Shown piece by piece: positions 10,813 to 20,753 of a stretch of DNA of 64,000 nt. Both the position numbers and the translations under genes were made by a program. Position 1 is the stretch's first letter, and every line of letters starts with the position of its first letter. The DNA comes from Paramyrothecium sp. XJ0827. Lineage: Eukaryota; Ascomycota; Sordariomycetes; Hypocreales; Stachybotryaceae. Below the pieces are notes generated by a model that was not told where the DNA came from, ran no database searches, and was given only the letters and a program-made list of their open reading frames with translations. The DNA lies in the NCBI GenBank assembly GCA_020881915.1, contig JAJFPB010000008.1, positions 1,240,001 through 1,304,000 on the forward strand. The letters are read 5' to 3'.

Positions 10813-12342
10813 CTACCTCTTCGGCGGCGGCGGAAACGATGTCGGGAAGACCTTCGCCTCGACGTTGGCGCCTGCGCTCCAGTGGTTGTGCTTCCGCGTG
10901 AGATCCCGGCCCGGCGCCGACAGCTGCTGGTCCTCCCAGCACGTCTCCAGCTGCGCCAGCGAGGGCGAGCCCCCGTATGTGCTCGGCGTGGTGACCACGG
11001 GGCTGAAGGACGGCACCGACTGCTGCGGCGGCGAGTGGGCGTAGTCGGAGGGGACGTACGGCTTGTGGCGGAGCAGGGGCGCGTTGGAGCGCGTGGACGT
11101 GGCGGACTGCGGGCTGGCGTAGTCGTCTGGCGATGCCCTCTGCGGCGAGCTGTGGATGGCCGGAGGCGTGGGCAGGCAGGTCGTGACGCTAATGTTGGGG
11201 TACTTGGACACGGGGCCGTTGTCGCCGTCGCCGTCGCGCGCGGCCACGCGGGCCTGCCACGGCGACGGGCCCGTCACGGGGTTCGAGCTCAGCGCCGCCG
11301 AGGGGTCGATGTACAGCTTCTCGTCGACGGGGTCCGGGCCGATCTGGAAGTTGGGATCCCTGGGCGTGAGATGCGTCTGGCACTGGAAGGACAGCGGCGA
11401 CGCCCGGCGACGGCGGCGGCTGCGGTTCTTGCGCTTGCGGTGGCGCAGGTAGAAGCACGCGGCGACGGCGACGAGGACCAGGGAGGCCCCGACGGCGATG
11501 GCGGCGATGATGGGCGTGGACAGCTGCACGCCGGGCTTCTCGTCGGCGGTCTCCGGCGCCTTCGGGTCGATGATTTCCACGGCGGCCGTGGTGAAGACGG
11601 TGTCGTTGAGCCCGATGATGCTTCCCAGCGCGGGCTGCTGTCTGCATCCAGCTTCCAAGGCCGTTAGGACTGTTGGTTGATATCCGGGTTAGGAACGACT
11701 CGAACAGAGCAGAGAGCAAAAGAGGATCAACATACAGTTCGACATGTAGTAGTGCTGGGAGCCGGCATGAACGCACTGCAGACACTTGCTGTAGGCAGGG
11801 CCAAGAGTGGGCTCCCCGCTGGCGTCGCAGTAATCATAAGTGCCTGCTTTTGAGGGCTCAAGAATGCCTTCTTTCAAGGAGTCTGCGAGAGGGCCGCATG
11901 CCTCAGAGGTGATGCAGGGGTTTGAGCCGACCTCGGTGTTGTTTGGGAAGCCGAAGACGCAGTAGTTGACCGAGTAGCGTAGGTTATCTGTCCCGGTTAA
12001 TGATTCTGCCATGTACAAGCGAAGAATGAAGTGTGATGAGGAAAAGCATCACTTACACAAGAACCATGCTTGATCGTTCTCCTTGCCTTGGGCAAAGGGG
12101 CTGTCTTGCAGGCAGGTCAAGCACTGCTGAAACTTGCGACCGCGACCCGTGCTCGCAAACTGATCGTCGTTGCACGAGATGTCCCGGCCCTTGGTGTTGG
12201 AGGAGCCAGGGTCCGTCTTGTCGAGGTTGTCGGCGTCGAGGCAGACGGCCGCGCACGGCGAGTCGGGCGTGACCTGCAGAGCAGCCACCAAGCGCAAGAC
12301 AATCGCGGCTGCCAGCAAGATGGAAGGTGGGAGCCTAGCCAT
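10813..12342 (-). CDS. 12-Cys single-pass membrane protein, paralog A
   Basis: Exons 12342..12057, 11987..11736 and 11669..10813 give 464 residues. A signal peptide (MARLPPSILLAAAIVLRLVAA) precedes an extracellular domain that opens LQVTPDSPC and holds 12 cysteines, ending at ALEAGC. One membrane helix follows (TPIIAAIAVGASLVLVAVAA), then a very basic juxtamembrane run (RHRKRKNRSRRRRR) and a long Pro/Ser-rich cytoplasmic tail. Introns fall in the Tyr codon before NLRY and in the Phe codon after MSN, both phase 1. Two more copies with the same layout lie at 17822-19242 and 26455-28124. Relatives in databases are usually called LPXTG-domain or hypothetical proteins; no function is established that I know of. 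The topology suggests a cell-surface sensor, adhesin or wall-linked protein, which is inference. Confidence 0.85.
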
Positions 12343-13615
12343 GTCTGTCGAATTATGTTGATTATGGTCCACACTAATCAAAGGAAAATATGCTCTCTGG
12401 GTGAGCTTGGCGGAGGACGGATGCCGTGGCCCACAGGCGGAAGGCTGTTTCGAAACGAGGGATCGACAGGAACCGGTTGGTGGCGGGCAGCTCGGGGCGT
12501 GTTCCAGACACGAGATGCTGCGTGGAGAGAGCGTGGTAGACTTTGGCAAGTATTATTAAATTATTCGATTGGGAAAGTCGGGCCAGCCGAGGAGGAGAAG
12601 TGAAGATGCAGGCCGGGTGCTGTGGATGTTCGCGAGTCCTGATAGAGAACAACAACAATCCGCCCGACGGTGGGAGCTCACCCAAATGATATACCACGAT
12701 GCCCTCACAGAGTCAGCTAGACACGCTAGAGAAAGGCCCCCCTTCCTCGCCATCACCACTGCCGCTCATGCATCACGGCCAGCATCCCGTCACAATCACA
12801 AGAACCGCCCCGGACTTGGTCGGCCTCGAACTCGCATGGGAGGGGGTGGGAGAGGCCAGCCAGCCAACCACCCTCTCGACCGCTTCCACACTCGGGCAGT
12901 AGTTCAGCCAGGCTAGAACCCATTGCGGTCAGATGCGAGCACCATACTGGCGGCAAAGGCCCCGGGCGGCTGCTTCACCCCGGCTGGAATCAAAAAGCCA
13001 ATCACCATGTACGGGCGCGCCGCGGACGGTTCTTTCTTCTCGTTCGTTCGTTTCATTCAGCCAACCAGCGCCGGAGCCCCGCTCCACGAGAAACGACGGG
13101 CGCTAAACGAGAATTGCCTATTTAGGAAACCCTCACGATGCGCCGCCCGAGCGTGAGAATGACAAGTCTCGGCGCTTAATAGCGTCGTTGCGTTCCAGCT
13201 CTGAGTTCGCCCCCTGTATGCGTCTTCCAGAACGAAATGCACGCTGCAGGACGCAAGGAAACCACTCACTTTCGATGACAAGGCGATAGTGAATCGATAG
13301 TTGCACCGTCTATTGCCCTCCTTGGCGTTCCCCGATCTGCGCCGGGCGGCCCAACCACAACTGCGCAGCCCACCGGCAGTTGTCGAAGCAGCGTCATGGT
13401 TGCAGTCGACGCATGGTATTGGACCAATGCTTCGCTCGCTTATCTAACGTCCCCTCGTGATCGCATTAATCGCAGATACCGGGTTTTAGATGGATTCAAC
13501 ACTTGAAGCAATACTCTGGTGAGTCAGAAAAGGAACGCGGTCGTGTATTCACAAGCATCGTAAAATCATCACATCACATCATCCCAACCATCCCCGTCAC
13601 TCCCTCGCAGGCCCT
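12343..13615. other. Intergenic
   Basis: Upstream region of paralog A and 3' flank of the GH43 gene. Contains CT-rich stretches typical of a 5' leader just upstream of 12342. No coding exon seen. Confidence 0.5.
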
Positions 13616-14866
13616 TCACAGCACGCGATACGGCAGCGCGTACATGCACCGCCGCCAGCCGCACCGCCCGTGCAGCAGCATCACCTCGTCCTCCCCGTCC
13701 AGCGCCCGGCCCACCGTGCTCGTCATGCCGCCGGGCCCGCGCAGCCCAAAGTCCCCCGTCCGGATCAGCGACCCGTCCTCTGCGGTGCCGTCGCCGTAGC
13801 TGCTCTGCCCCCGGCGGTACGGGCCCTCGACCGCGTCCGCCCACGCAAACTTGACGTCGTACGCCGGGTTCGTGAAGCAGTGGCTGCTGAAGAAGAGCAG
13901 GTACCGCCCGTCCCGCGACCGCACCAGGTTCGGCGCCTCGACGAGCGGGCCGTCGTCCGCCGTCCGGTCCAGGATCGCGAAGGGCGAGCCCACCTTGGTC
14001 GCGCCGTCGAGGGCGTCGACCTCCTGCAGCATGATGGGCGTGGCCGCCTGCGGCTCCGCCATGTTGTTGCACGAGCCCCCGTGGCCGATGGCGTTGCCGT
14101 CGATCTTGTAGACCACGTACCGCCGCCCCGTGGCCGGGTCCTCGAAGCCGGACGGGTCGATGGCCCCGCCCATGTCCAGCGGGCACGCCCACGGCTCGTC
14201 GTCCGGCACGTAGGGCCCGGCCACTGTCCGCGACCTCGCGATGCCGACGCAGTGCTTTCCCTGCGGCCTGTGGCCCGAGTAGTACATGACGTACGTGCCG
14301 TCCCCAACCCTCCTGACGTCCGGCGCCCAGAAGTTGCGCCCGCTCGTCCACGCCTTGTAGGGCATCGCGTCGTGACGCAAGAGCTCCCACTCGCCCAGCG
14401 GATCCTCGGCCCTGGCCACCTGGATGTGCTTCCCGTTGCCGTTGGTCGCGAACGAGTACCAGACGCCGTCCTCGTCCTGGAGGATGCACGGGTCTGGGAA
14501 GTCAGTCGCGGGAATCTTGGACTTAACCGTGCCGTTGAACGGAAAGTGTATCCTCGGGGCCTTGTAAGCTGACACCGGGCCTGGCTGGCCTGGCATCCTA
14601 GCCGGTGGTTCTGGTCGCCTTTGTTCTGGCAGCCATTGCAGTATAGGCTGCGGAGGCAAAAGGCAGATGACGACTAGAGTCAGGACCGTGAGCACGGCGG
14701 CTATCCTGAGCGGACGGCGACAGCTGCTGGCCCTTGGCTTCTCACTCTGCCGCAGAAGAGGCGTCCGCTCAGTCGCGGCCTCTGTGTCTACCGCCTCCCT
14801 CTGGCTCCTCTGATACTTCATCCCGGGTTCACGGTGCTGCGATCCTTGGTTCATGCAACCCCACAT
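13616..14866 (-). CDS. Membrane-anchored GH43 family glycoside hydrolase
   Basis: 416 residues from the first ATG in the open frame (14866); Met codons at 14854 and 14821 are alternatives. A consensus donor (GTAAGT, bases 14906-14901) upstream hints at an intron in the leader. The N terminus is cytoplasmic, followed by one helix (about 54-71, RIAAVLTVLTLVVICLLPP) and a five-bladed beta-propeller domain, so this is a type II membrane protein rather than a secreted enzyme. The GH43 catalytic triad is visible: base Asp125 in DFPDPC, modulator Asp237 in GGAIDPSG, acid Glu310 in PLVEAPN. Family members cleave arabinan, arabinoxylan or related glycans; substrate is not predictable here. The tail carries ERTPLL, an acidic dileucine sorting signal. 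It lies between a 12-Cys gene and CBF5, all on the minus strand. Confidence 0.85.
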   Translation of the reverse strand: MWGCMNQGSQHREPGMKYQRSQREAVDTEAATERTPLLRQSEKPRASSCRRPLRIAAVLTVLTLVVICLLPPQPILQWLPEQRRPEPPARMPGQPGPVSAYKAPRIHFPFNGTVKSKIPATDFPDPCILQDEDGVWYSFATNGNGKHIQVARAEDPLGEWELLRHDAMPYKAWTSGRNFWAPDVRRVGDGTYVMYYSGHRPQGKHCVGIARSRTVAGPYVPDDEPWACPLDMGGAIDPSGFEDPATGRRYVVYKIDGNAIGHGGSCNNMAEPQAATPIMLQEVDALDGATKVGSPFAILDRTADDGPLVEAPNLVRSRDGRYLLFFSSHCFTNPAYDVKFAWADAVEGPYRRGQSSYGDGTAEDGSLIRTGDFGLRGPGGMTSTVGRALDGEDEVMLLHGRCGWRRCMYALPYRVL

Positions 14867-15596
14867 GCAGCGTGACAGCGTATTCCCCTCCAGAAACTCC
14901 ACTTACACGCTCTGACAAGACAAATGCAACAGAATGCGCTCTAAATCCTCACGATGCTTTGAAAGAATATCAACGAAAAGTGTTACTCGAGTTCCCCAGT
15001 GGTTCCGTTCGTCGAGTGAGACAGGGATCTCAACCCCAGATTTCGTAATTGACTCGCGGGGGAAACGCACGCGGATGACACATATCTGGAAACATGACTA
15101 GACCACATGACACCCTCGCCTAAGCCGCCGCCGCTTAGGATTTGACCGCTTTGACCCAGCCGTATGCTGCGCCTAGTCTCAAAACAACGATCAACGCTCT
15201 TGGCTTCCGCTTCGTGCGTTTGCCGACTCCTCCATTGAGAGCGTTTCCTTTTCGGTATGGGTGGGAAGTGTCTCCAAAACGGCGCATTGCCACAGGATTG
15301 ACCCTCTCGTAGAACACAGTAAGCAAGCTGTAGCAATTTCTCATGATTAAGCCCATTTATTTCACTCATGTCTGAGCACAGCACCACAACTCACAATGCG
15401 AAGCTGCAAGACACATCACACACAATCCTTGACAATGCGTTGAAATTTGTGAACCAAACATACTCCATCCTTGTTTTGTGCCAGAACGCCGAAAAAGACA
15501 AATAGCCAGACAATATGGTACAGGGAGACCGTCGGCAAAACACATTCAAGCGACTTTCCCCCCGGTGTCCTGAACTCAGCATCTACAACTCTCTGC
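14867..15596. other. Intergenic
   Basis: GH43 upstream region and CBF5 3' flank. No coding signal beyond the possible leader intron donor near 14906. Confidence 0.5.
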
Positions 15597-17278
15597 TTAA
15601 TCGCTATCCTCGTCCGCAGTCTCTCCCTTCTTGGCAGCCTTGGCCGCCTTCTTCTCCGCCTTCCGTCGCTTGCGCTCGGCCTTCTCTTCGGGAGTCTCGC
15701 CCTCGTGCTTCTTCTTCCTCTTCTTGTCGGCATCCTCAGAGGCAGCAGGCTCGGCGGCAGCGACGACCTTGGTGACAGTGGTCTCCTCGACGACCTCAAC
15801 GGGGGCGGACGCGGCGGCGGCGGCAGCATCGCTGGGTGCGCTGAAGTCCTTGTACTCAGAGGTCCACTTGGCAGGCGTGGCGTCGTTGGGTCGTCCGAAC
15901 TTGTCGAGCTTGCCGTCGGCCTTCATCTTCTTCTTCTCCAGAGCCACAGGGCCAAGACCCCAGCGGCGAGGGTACAGGTCACGCTCCATGATGCAGCGCT
16001 TGACCTTGGCAACGACACCGTGGTCGCACGTCGACATCTCGACGGTGGACATCTGGGCAATGCCGAGGGCGATGGCCTCACCCTTGGTGGTCATCAAGAC
16101 AACCTCCTCGTGGTGCTCGATTTCGGATTCTAAGGCAAAAATGTTAGTTTGGGAACGCAGCGTAGAGCCTGGCAGCAAGCCAACGTACCGTAGCGGAGCA
16201 GACCGGGAAGCATCAGCTTGGCACCGTAGCACACGGCGTTGACGGCGCTGTCCTTGACAACCAGACGCTTGTAGGAGGTCAGCAGGGTCTCGAGGGGCGC
16301 AATGACCCTTCGGAGGTAAGTCTCGTCGCGGGTGTTGTCCATCTGCCACTGGGCGTCCAGGACGTCGTGCAGGGTCACCAGCTGCTTGGTCTCGTCCATG
16401 GCACCGCTGCGCACACGTCGCAGCTCCTGCATGTGGCCGCCGACGCCCAGCAGGAGGCCGAGGTGCACGCAGAGGGTACGGATGTAGGTGCCGGCCTCGC
16501 AGCTGACCCAGAAGACGCCGAGGTGGCGGTCGTTGTCGAACTCGATGAGCTTGCTCTCGTGGACGGTTCGGATACGCAGCTGGCGCTTGACGGCGGAGAT
16601 CAGAGGGGGGCGCTGGAACAGGGCACCGGTGAGGGTCTCGAGGGCGCGGGCGAACTGGGCCTGGCCGCCGGGCAGCTTGTCGTGGAGGCGGATGACGGCA
16701 ACGTACTCCTTTCCGGCACCCTGCTGGGACTTGACGAGGCGAGTCGCGCGGTCAATGCAGACAATCAGGCAGCCGGTGACCTTGGGGTCAAGGGTACCGC
16801 TGTGGCCAGTCTTCTCGACACTGTTTGGTTCGCGCTTCGGTCAGCAGGCAGCCCAGGGAAACTTCGCCAATTGATTCCTCCCGCCGGGGAGAAAAGGTCT
16901 ACTCACCGAAGCATACGCTTGACCCAAGCGACGACCTCGTGACTGGAGGGGTTGGACGGCTTGTCCAGGTTGATGACACCAGAGCTGATGTACGACTTGA
17001 TGTCGCGCTTCAGAGGCGAGCATCCGTTGGGGATGGGGGTGAAGTGACCCGTCCTCACGAGCACTACCGCCCAAAGTCAGCGAAAAAAAAGCCATTGACC
17101 GGAACAACCAGGCAGAACGGAAGGAGCCATCGCCTGTCCAAGAGGGCTTGCACTCACGCTTGTCGTAGTTCTTGAGAAGGAGCGGCCACGAGCTCGTGTC
17201 GACGGCAGGAGCGCCCGACTGTGGCTTGATCACGTACTCATCCTCCTCGCCATTCTTGTTAGCCTTGACCATGGCCAT
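15597..17278 (-). CDS. CBF5: Cbf5/dyskerin, H/ACA snoRNP pseudouridine synthase
   Basis: Exons 17278..17158, 17063..16907, 16820..16189 and 16129..15597 give 480 residues, the family length. All three introns are GT-AG and the joins restore conserved stretches ([50 protein letters not shown]). Catalytic Asp104 sits in GTLDP of the TruB-type core; a PUA RNA-binding domain begins near residue 300; the C terminus is a Lys/Glu-rich nucleolar tail ([26 protein letters not shown]). It isomerises uridines in rRNA and snRNA guided by H/ACA RNAs with Nop10, Nhp2 and Gar1, in the nucleolus. Confidence 0.97.
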
Positions 17279-17821
17279 TTTCTTCTCTTCGATGTTCGCC
17301 GGACGTGCAGCAAGAGACACGCTGTGGGACGGCAGAAATTTTTCTTTTCCTTCAGAGGTCCTTGTGCCGGCTATTGATATTTTGCCCGGTGATGGATGGA
17401 TTGGTTTGGTTCCAAAGCTTCTAAATTTTTTTTTCCCTTGTGTGGGGGGGGACAAAGGCCACTAGTCGTGTGGCTGGTGCGTGCCGCTTGACCCGATTCG
17501 GGGGCGTCATTCGGCCCAAGCCACAGGTACCAGCCACTGGCCATTGATCCGCCTTAAGTGCGGCTGGGCCGTGGATAGCTTTCGCCCAGAGGTCCTCACA
17601 CTTTTCAAACAAACTCACAGTTTGGAGAGAAGATTACACTTTAGTAGGATTTCTATGTGTCTTCAAAGCCAATAAACCAGTACAAACGATGCAAAATCAG
17701 TCATCGTCACACGTGACGTGCCACACACTCGGTCGCAGCGGTATCAACCAACTCCAAACACCATGCTCAAAACCACAGTCCTCCAGGCTTTAGGGACCAA
17801 ACCCTCATGTCAACCTAGCCT
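17279..17821. other. Intergenic
   Basis: CBF5 upstream region followed by the 3' flank of paralog B. Contains a T9 run and a G8 run near 17427-17450; nothing else recognised. Confidence 0.5.
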
Positions 17822-19242
17822 TTATGCACCGTGACCGCCTCCGCCCTCACCAGCGCCGGGTGCGTACCGCAGAGGCGGGCTGTCGAGTGTCCTTCCGTAG
17901 CCCGGGTGGCCCAAGACCGGTGCCTCCCTCTGGAGATGCGTCAGCTGTCTGGGGCCGTTGTGTCCGGCGCTGTCCACTTGGTGCATCTCGTATGACTCTG
18001 GCTCCTTGTCCTTGCCCTTGCCTTCATAAACCGCCGGCGACCATTTGTCTTCGCCGCTGAGAGCAACGCCAATCTCTCGTTGTGGGCTGAGCGCCGCAGC
18101 AGGCCACTGCATGCTCGGGCCGTCGGTGCCATTCACCGGGCTGTTGTATTGCGAGGAGTAAGGGGAGACGTAGCGAGGCCAAGGCTTCTCTCCCTCTGTT
18201 TGGGCGCTCATCGGCGAATCATCCCATCCCCGAAGTGGCCGTTGACTGATAGGCGTCTCAAACATTTCAGCCTGGTTCTGAGGTGACGGCCAGCCTTGGT
18301 TTCCGTACTTCTTCTCGAGCGTGCGCAGGTATGCTCGTCTCCTGCGTTTGCCGTTCCAGACGACGCAGAACCCGGCGATGCTCAACAAGAAAGCTAAACC
18401 GCCGAGGGCAATCCCAACTCTAGCACCCAGAGACAAGGGCCCGTCCTCAAACCAAGTCGGATCCACGAGGGCGGTGGGAGTTGGCGCGGTGACGTTCACA
18501 TCATCCGTTGAAAACACAGTGCCCTCAAGACCGAGTGGGGCGCCAGGTACCGGCTGCTGCTCACATCCGGCCTGTAAAACCGTGAAAACTGCACATTGTT
18601 AGTATCAGCCACAAAAGGAACGGTTCTCGACGTACAGTTCGCCAAGTATTGCCTGCCACCGGCCTGTAAGCAGTCACGGCAGGACGTAAAGTCTTCTACA
18701 TCAGCGACCGGCCATGACGCGCAATAGTCGTAACCATCTACGTCAACCGTGAGGTTATTCAACTGGATGGCTCTCTGAAAGGGTTCGCATGCTCTCCTGG
18801 GGGCTGATTAGCACAATGCGACGATTGAGACCCATAATGCGACGTACGATGTGGTACAGGGAGTGCTCCTATCATAATCGTTCTCTGGGTATCCAAACAA
18901 GCAGTACGAGGTGGCAAATCGTAGATTGTCTGCCGCAGTTGGTCATCAGCATGCGTGCCAATAGAGGTTTGGCTTGGACGGCCACCTACACAAAGAAGCT
19001 TCGATATCGGTCTGGTTGCCTCGCGAGTAGCCGCTGGTGAGCTCACACTCGACGCAGGTCCGGAACAGCTGCCCAGCACCGAGGGCGTAGGTGTCTTGGT
19101 CGCAGGCGACGTCGTCGGCAGGTGTCGAGTCCTGGACGTTGCCGCATTTTACGGAGCAAGGCGAGCCCGGCGTGACGAGAATGGCTTCTGCGGCCGGTAT
19201 GGCGGAGCCGATCACGGCGATGCTGGTCAAGAGTCGCAGCAT
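17822..19242 (-). CDS. 12-Cys single-pass membrane protein, paralog B
   Basis: Exons 19242..18990, 18929..18848, 18796..18636 and 18588..17822 give 420 residues. Signal peptide MLRLLTSIAVIGSAIPAAEA, then the 12-Cys domain opening ILVTPGSPC and ending VLQAGC, a membrane helix (ARVGIALGGLAFLLSIAGFC), a basic stop-transfer run (GKRRRRAYLR) and a Pro/Gly/Ser-rich tail. The first and last introns sit exactly where they do in paralogs A and C (phase 1). The middle intron, 18797..18847, is unique to this copy; without it the frame hits a stop, and removing it restores SRACEP, aligned to SEACGP and EHACRP in the other copies. The Cys2-Cys3 loop is nine residues shorter than in A and C. Function unknown; see the family finding. 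Confidence 0.85.
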
Positions 19243-20753
19243 TGTTCCCAACGTCTCCTCGCTACGGGTGCTGTACTGATCCGCTGGCACTTTCCTCTTT
19301 GTGTTGACGTCAAGGCGAAGCAGATGCTGGATTCCGCCAAAGGGCACAGCTACATCTCAGACCGGGCTGGTCGGGCTATGCGCGGCGGGTGAACCCTGAT
19401 ATACGCGCAGGGCTTCGCGCAAGAGCCGGATCTCAGGTTTGTGATGTTGGTTCTTAGTTCACTAGTCTGCAGAAGTGACGGCGATGGAGTGGGTGTCGCG
19501 CCCTGTGATAGTGACAGAGGAGGCAAACGGGCAAAGAGAGAGGGGAATGTGCTTTCGGGAGCATCCAGACCAGCTCCGGCACTCGAATTGGCCCCCAGAG
19601 CTGCATGCCTGCATGGATGGACCTTAGGGAATCCGTTCAGGACCCCTTGACGTACTGCCGTATTCCCTCTAGCACTACAACGCCGCGGACAGGCCGCCGC
19701 CAAAAGCGGTGGCTTGTCACCGTGGACGATAGAAGCTTGGTTCGCTCAACAGAACGAATGAGAGGATCAGCATTGCGCCGGATCGGTGAGATGGAGCAGT
19801 GGCGGGGGCCCTTGCCCAGAGCAACCGTCCAATCGACAGCCGAACTCGTTGCATTGGTCCAAGGTGAAGAGCGCGGTTTGTGTTGAATACGCAAGGTCAT
19901 TGGTCGCGGGGAGGCTGGTATGCGTGTGACGACCGGCATTAACCTGCATCTCAGTGGTCACTCGAAAGCCGTAGCCGCCGGCTCAGCTGCAAGGACCCCT
20001 GCATCCTTCACACCACCAATTTTTGACTCGAGGCCTTTGCGCGATCCTATTGGCCCGATGCTGGCTATAAGGTGACCTGCTGAATGTCGTGCCTCTTCCT
20101 TGAAGCGGAAGAGAGCTTGGCCCCCATCCCGCGTATGGGGGACTGCCCTACGTTCTTGCGTTGCCGTGTCATCGGCATCCCGACCCCAGGCGCTGCCGAA
20201 TCACAGCCCTCTGACCGAACGTTGCATTGGGGGAAAAGCGACAGCGCAGCGTTGCATCTGGATCTTTGCTTGCGGGGCTGGCCTCAATGCTGGCAAATCT
20301 CCTGCGGTGAGTAAAGCGCGCGTGTGCGCCAATCTGCGCTTCTGCTAGGCTTTGGTTGCAAGCTGAAGCGACGATGTGGAGGCTGCCGCAGCTCGGTGGC
20401 GATTTGTCACTCACCGCGCCTACGTGGCCGCGCGCCAGAGAGGTCAATGTCACATTGGAAAGTGGGCGTCCTGGTGTCGCTATCTCGTCGCTTAGGTGCC
20501 GCTACCTGCGCCATGGCTCTCATCACATCTTGGCTCATATTGTGACCATCGTAATTTCGAGGGAAATGACAAGGTTCGGTGAAGATCCGAGGCTTCGGTA
20601 GCTTTCATATCAATGGCTGTCTGGTGATCTGTCTCCGTCCTTCACCACCAACCCTTACATGTACTATATCGCAAGAAATCGGTTCACTTCCAGTAGCCCA
20701 AGCCTGTCGGTGTTATTCACACAAGAGGTTCTTCGCTCTACTATATGCCTTCG
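19243..20753. other. Intergenic
   Basis: Upstream region of paralog B and the 3' flank of the N-terminal amidase. Long open frames here lack codon bias or recognisable products. Confidence 0.5.

Noticed and set aside
11189..11785. Frame continuing through the last intron of 12-Cys paralog A
   Set aside because: It breaks the aligned ALEAGC end; the spliced frame is supported by all three paralogs.
13569..14489. Long frames on both strands over the GH43 gene
   Set aside because: Arg/Gly-rich shadows of a high-GC coding region; only the GH43 frame shows catalytic motifs.
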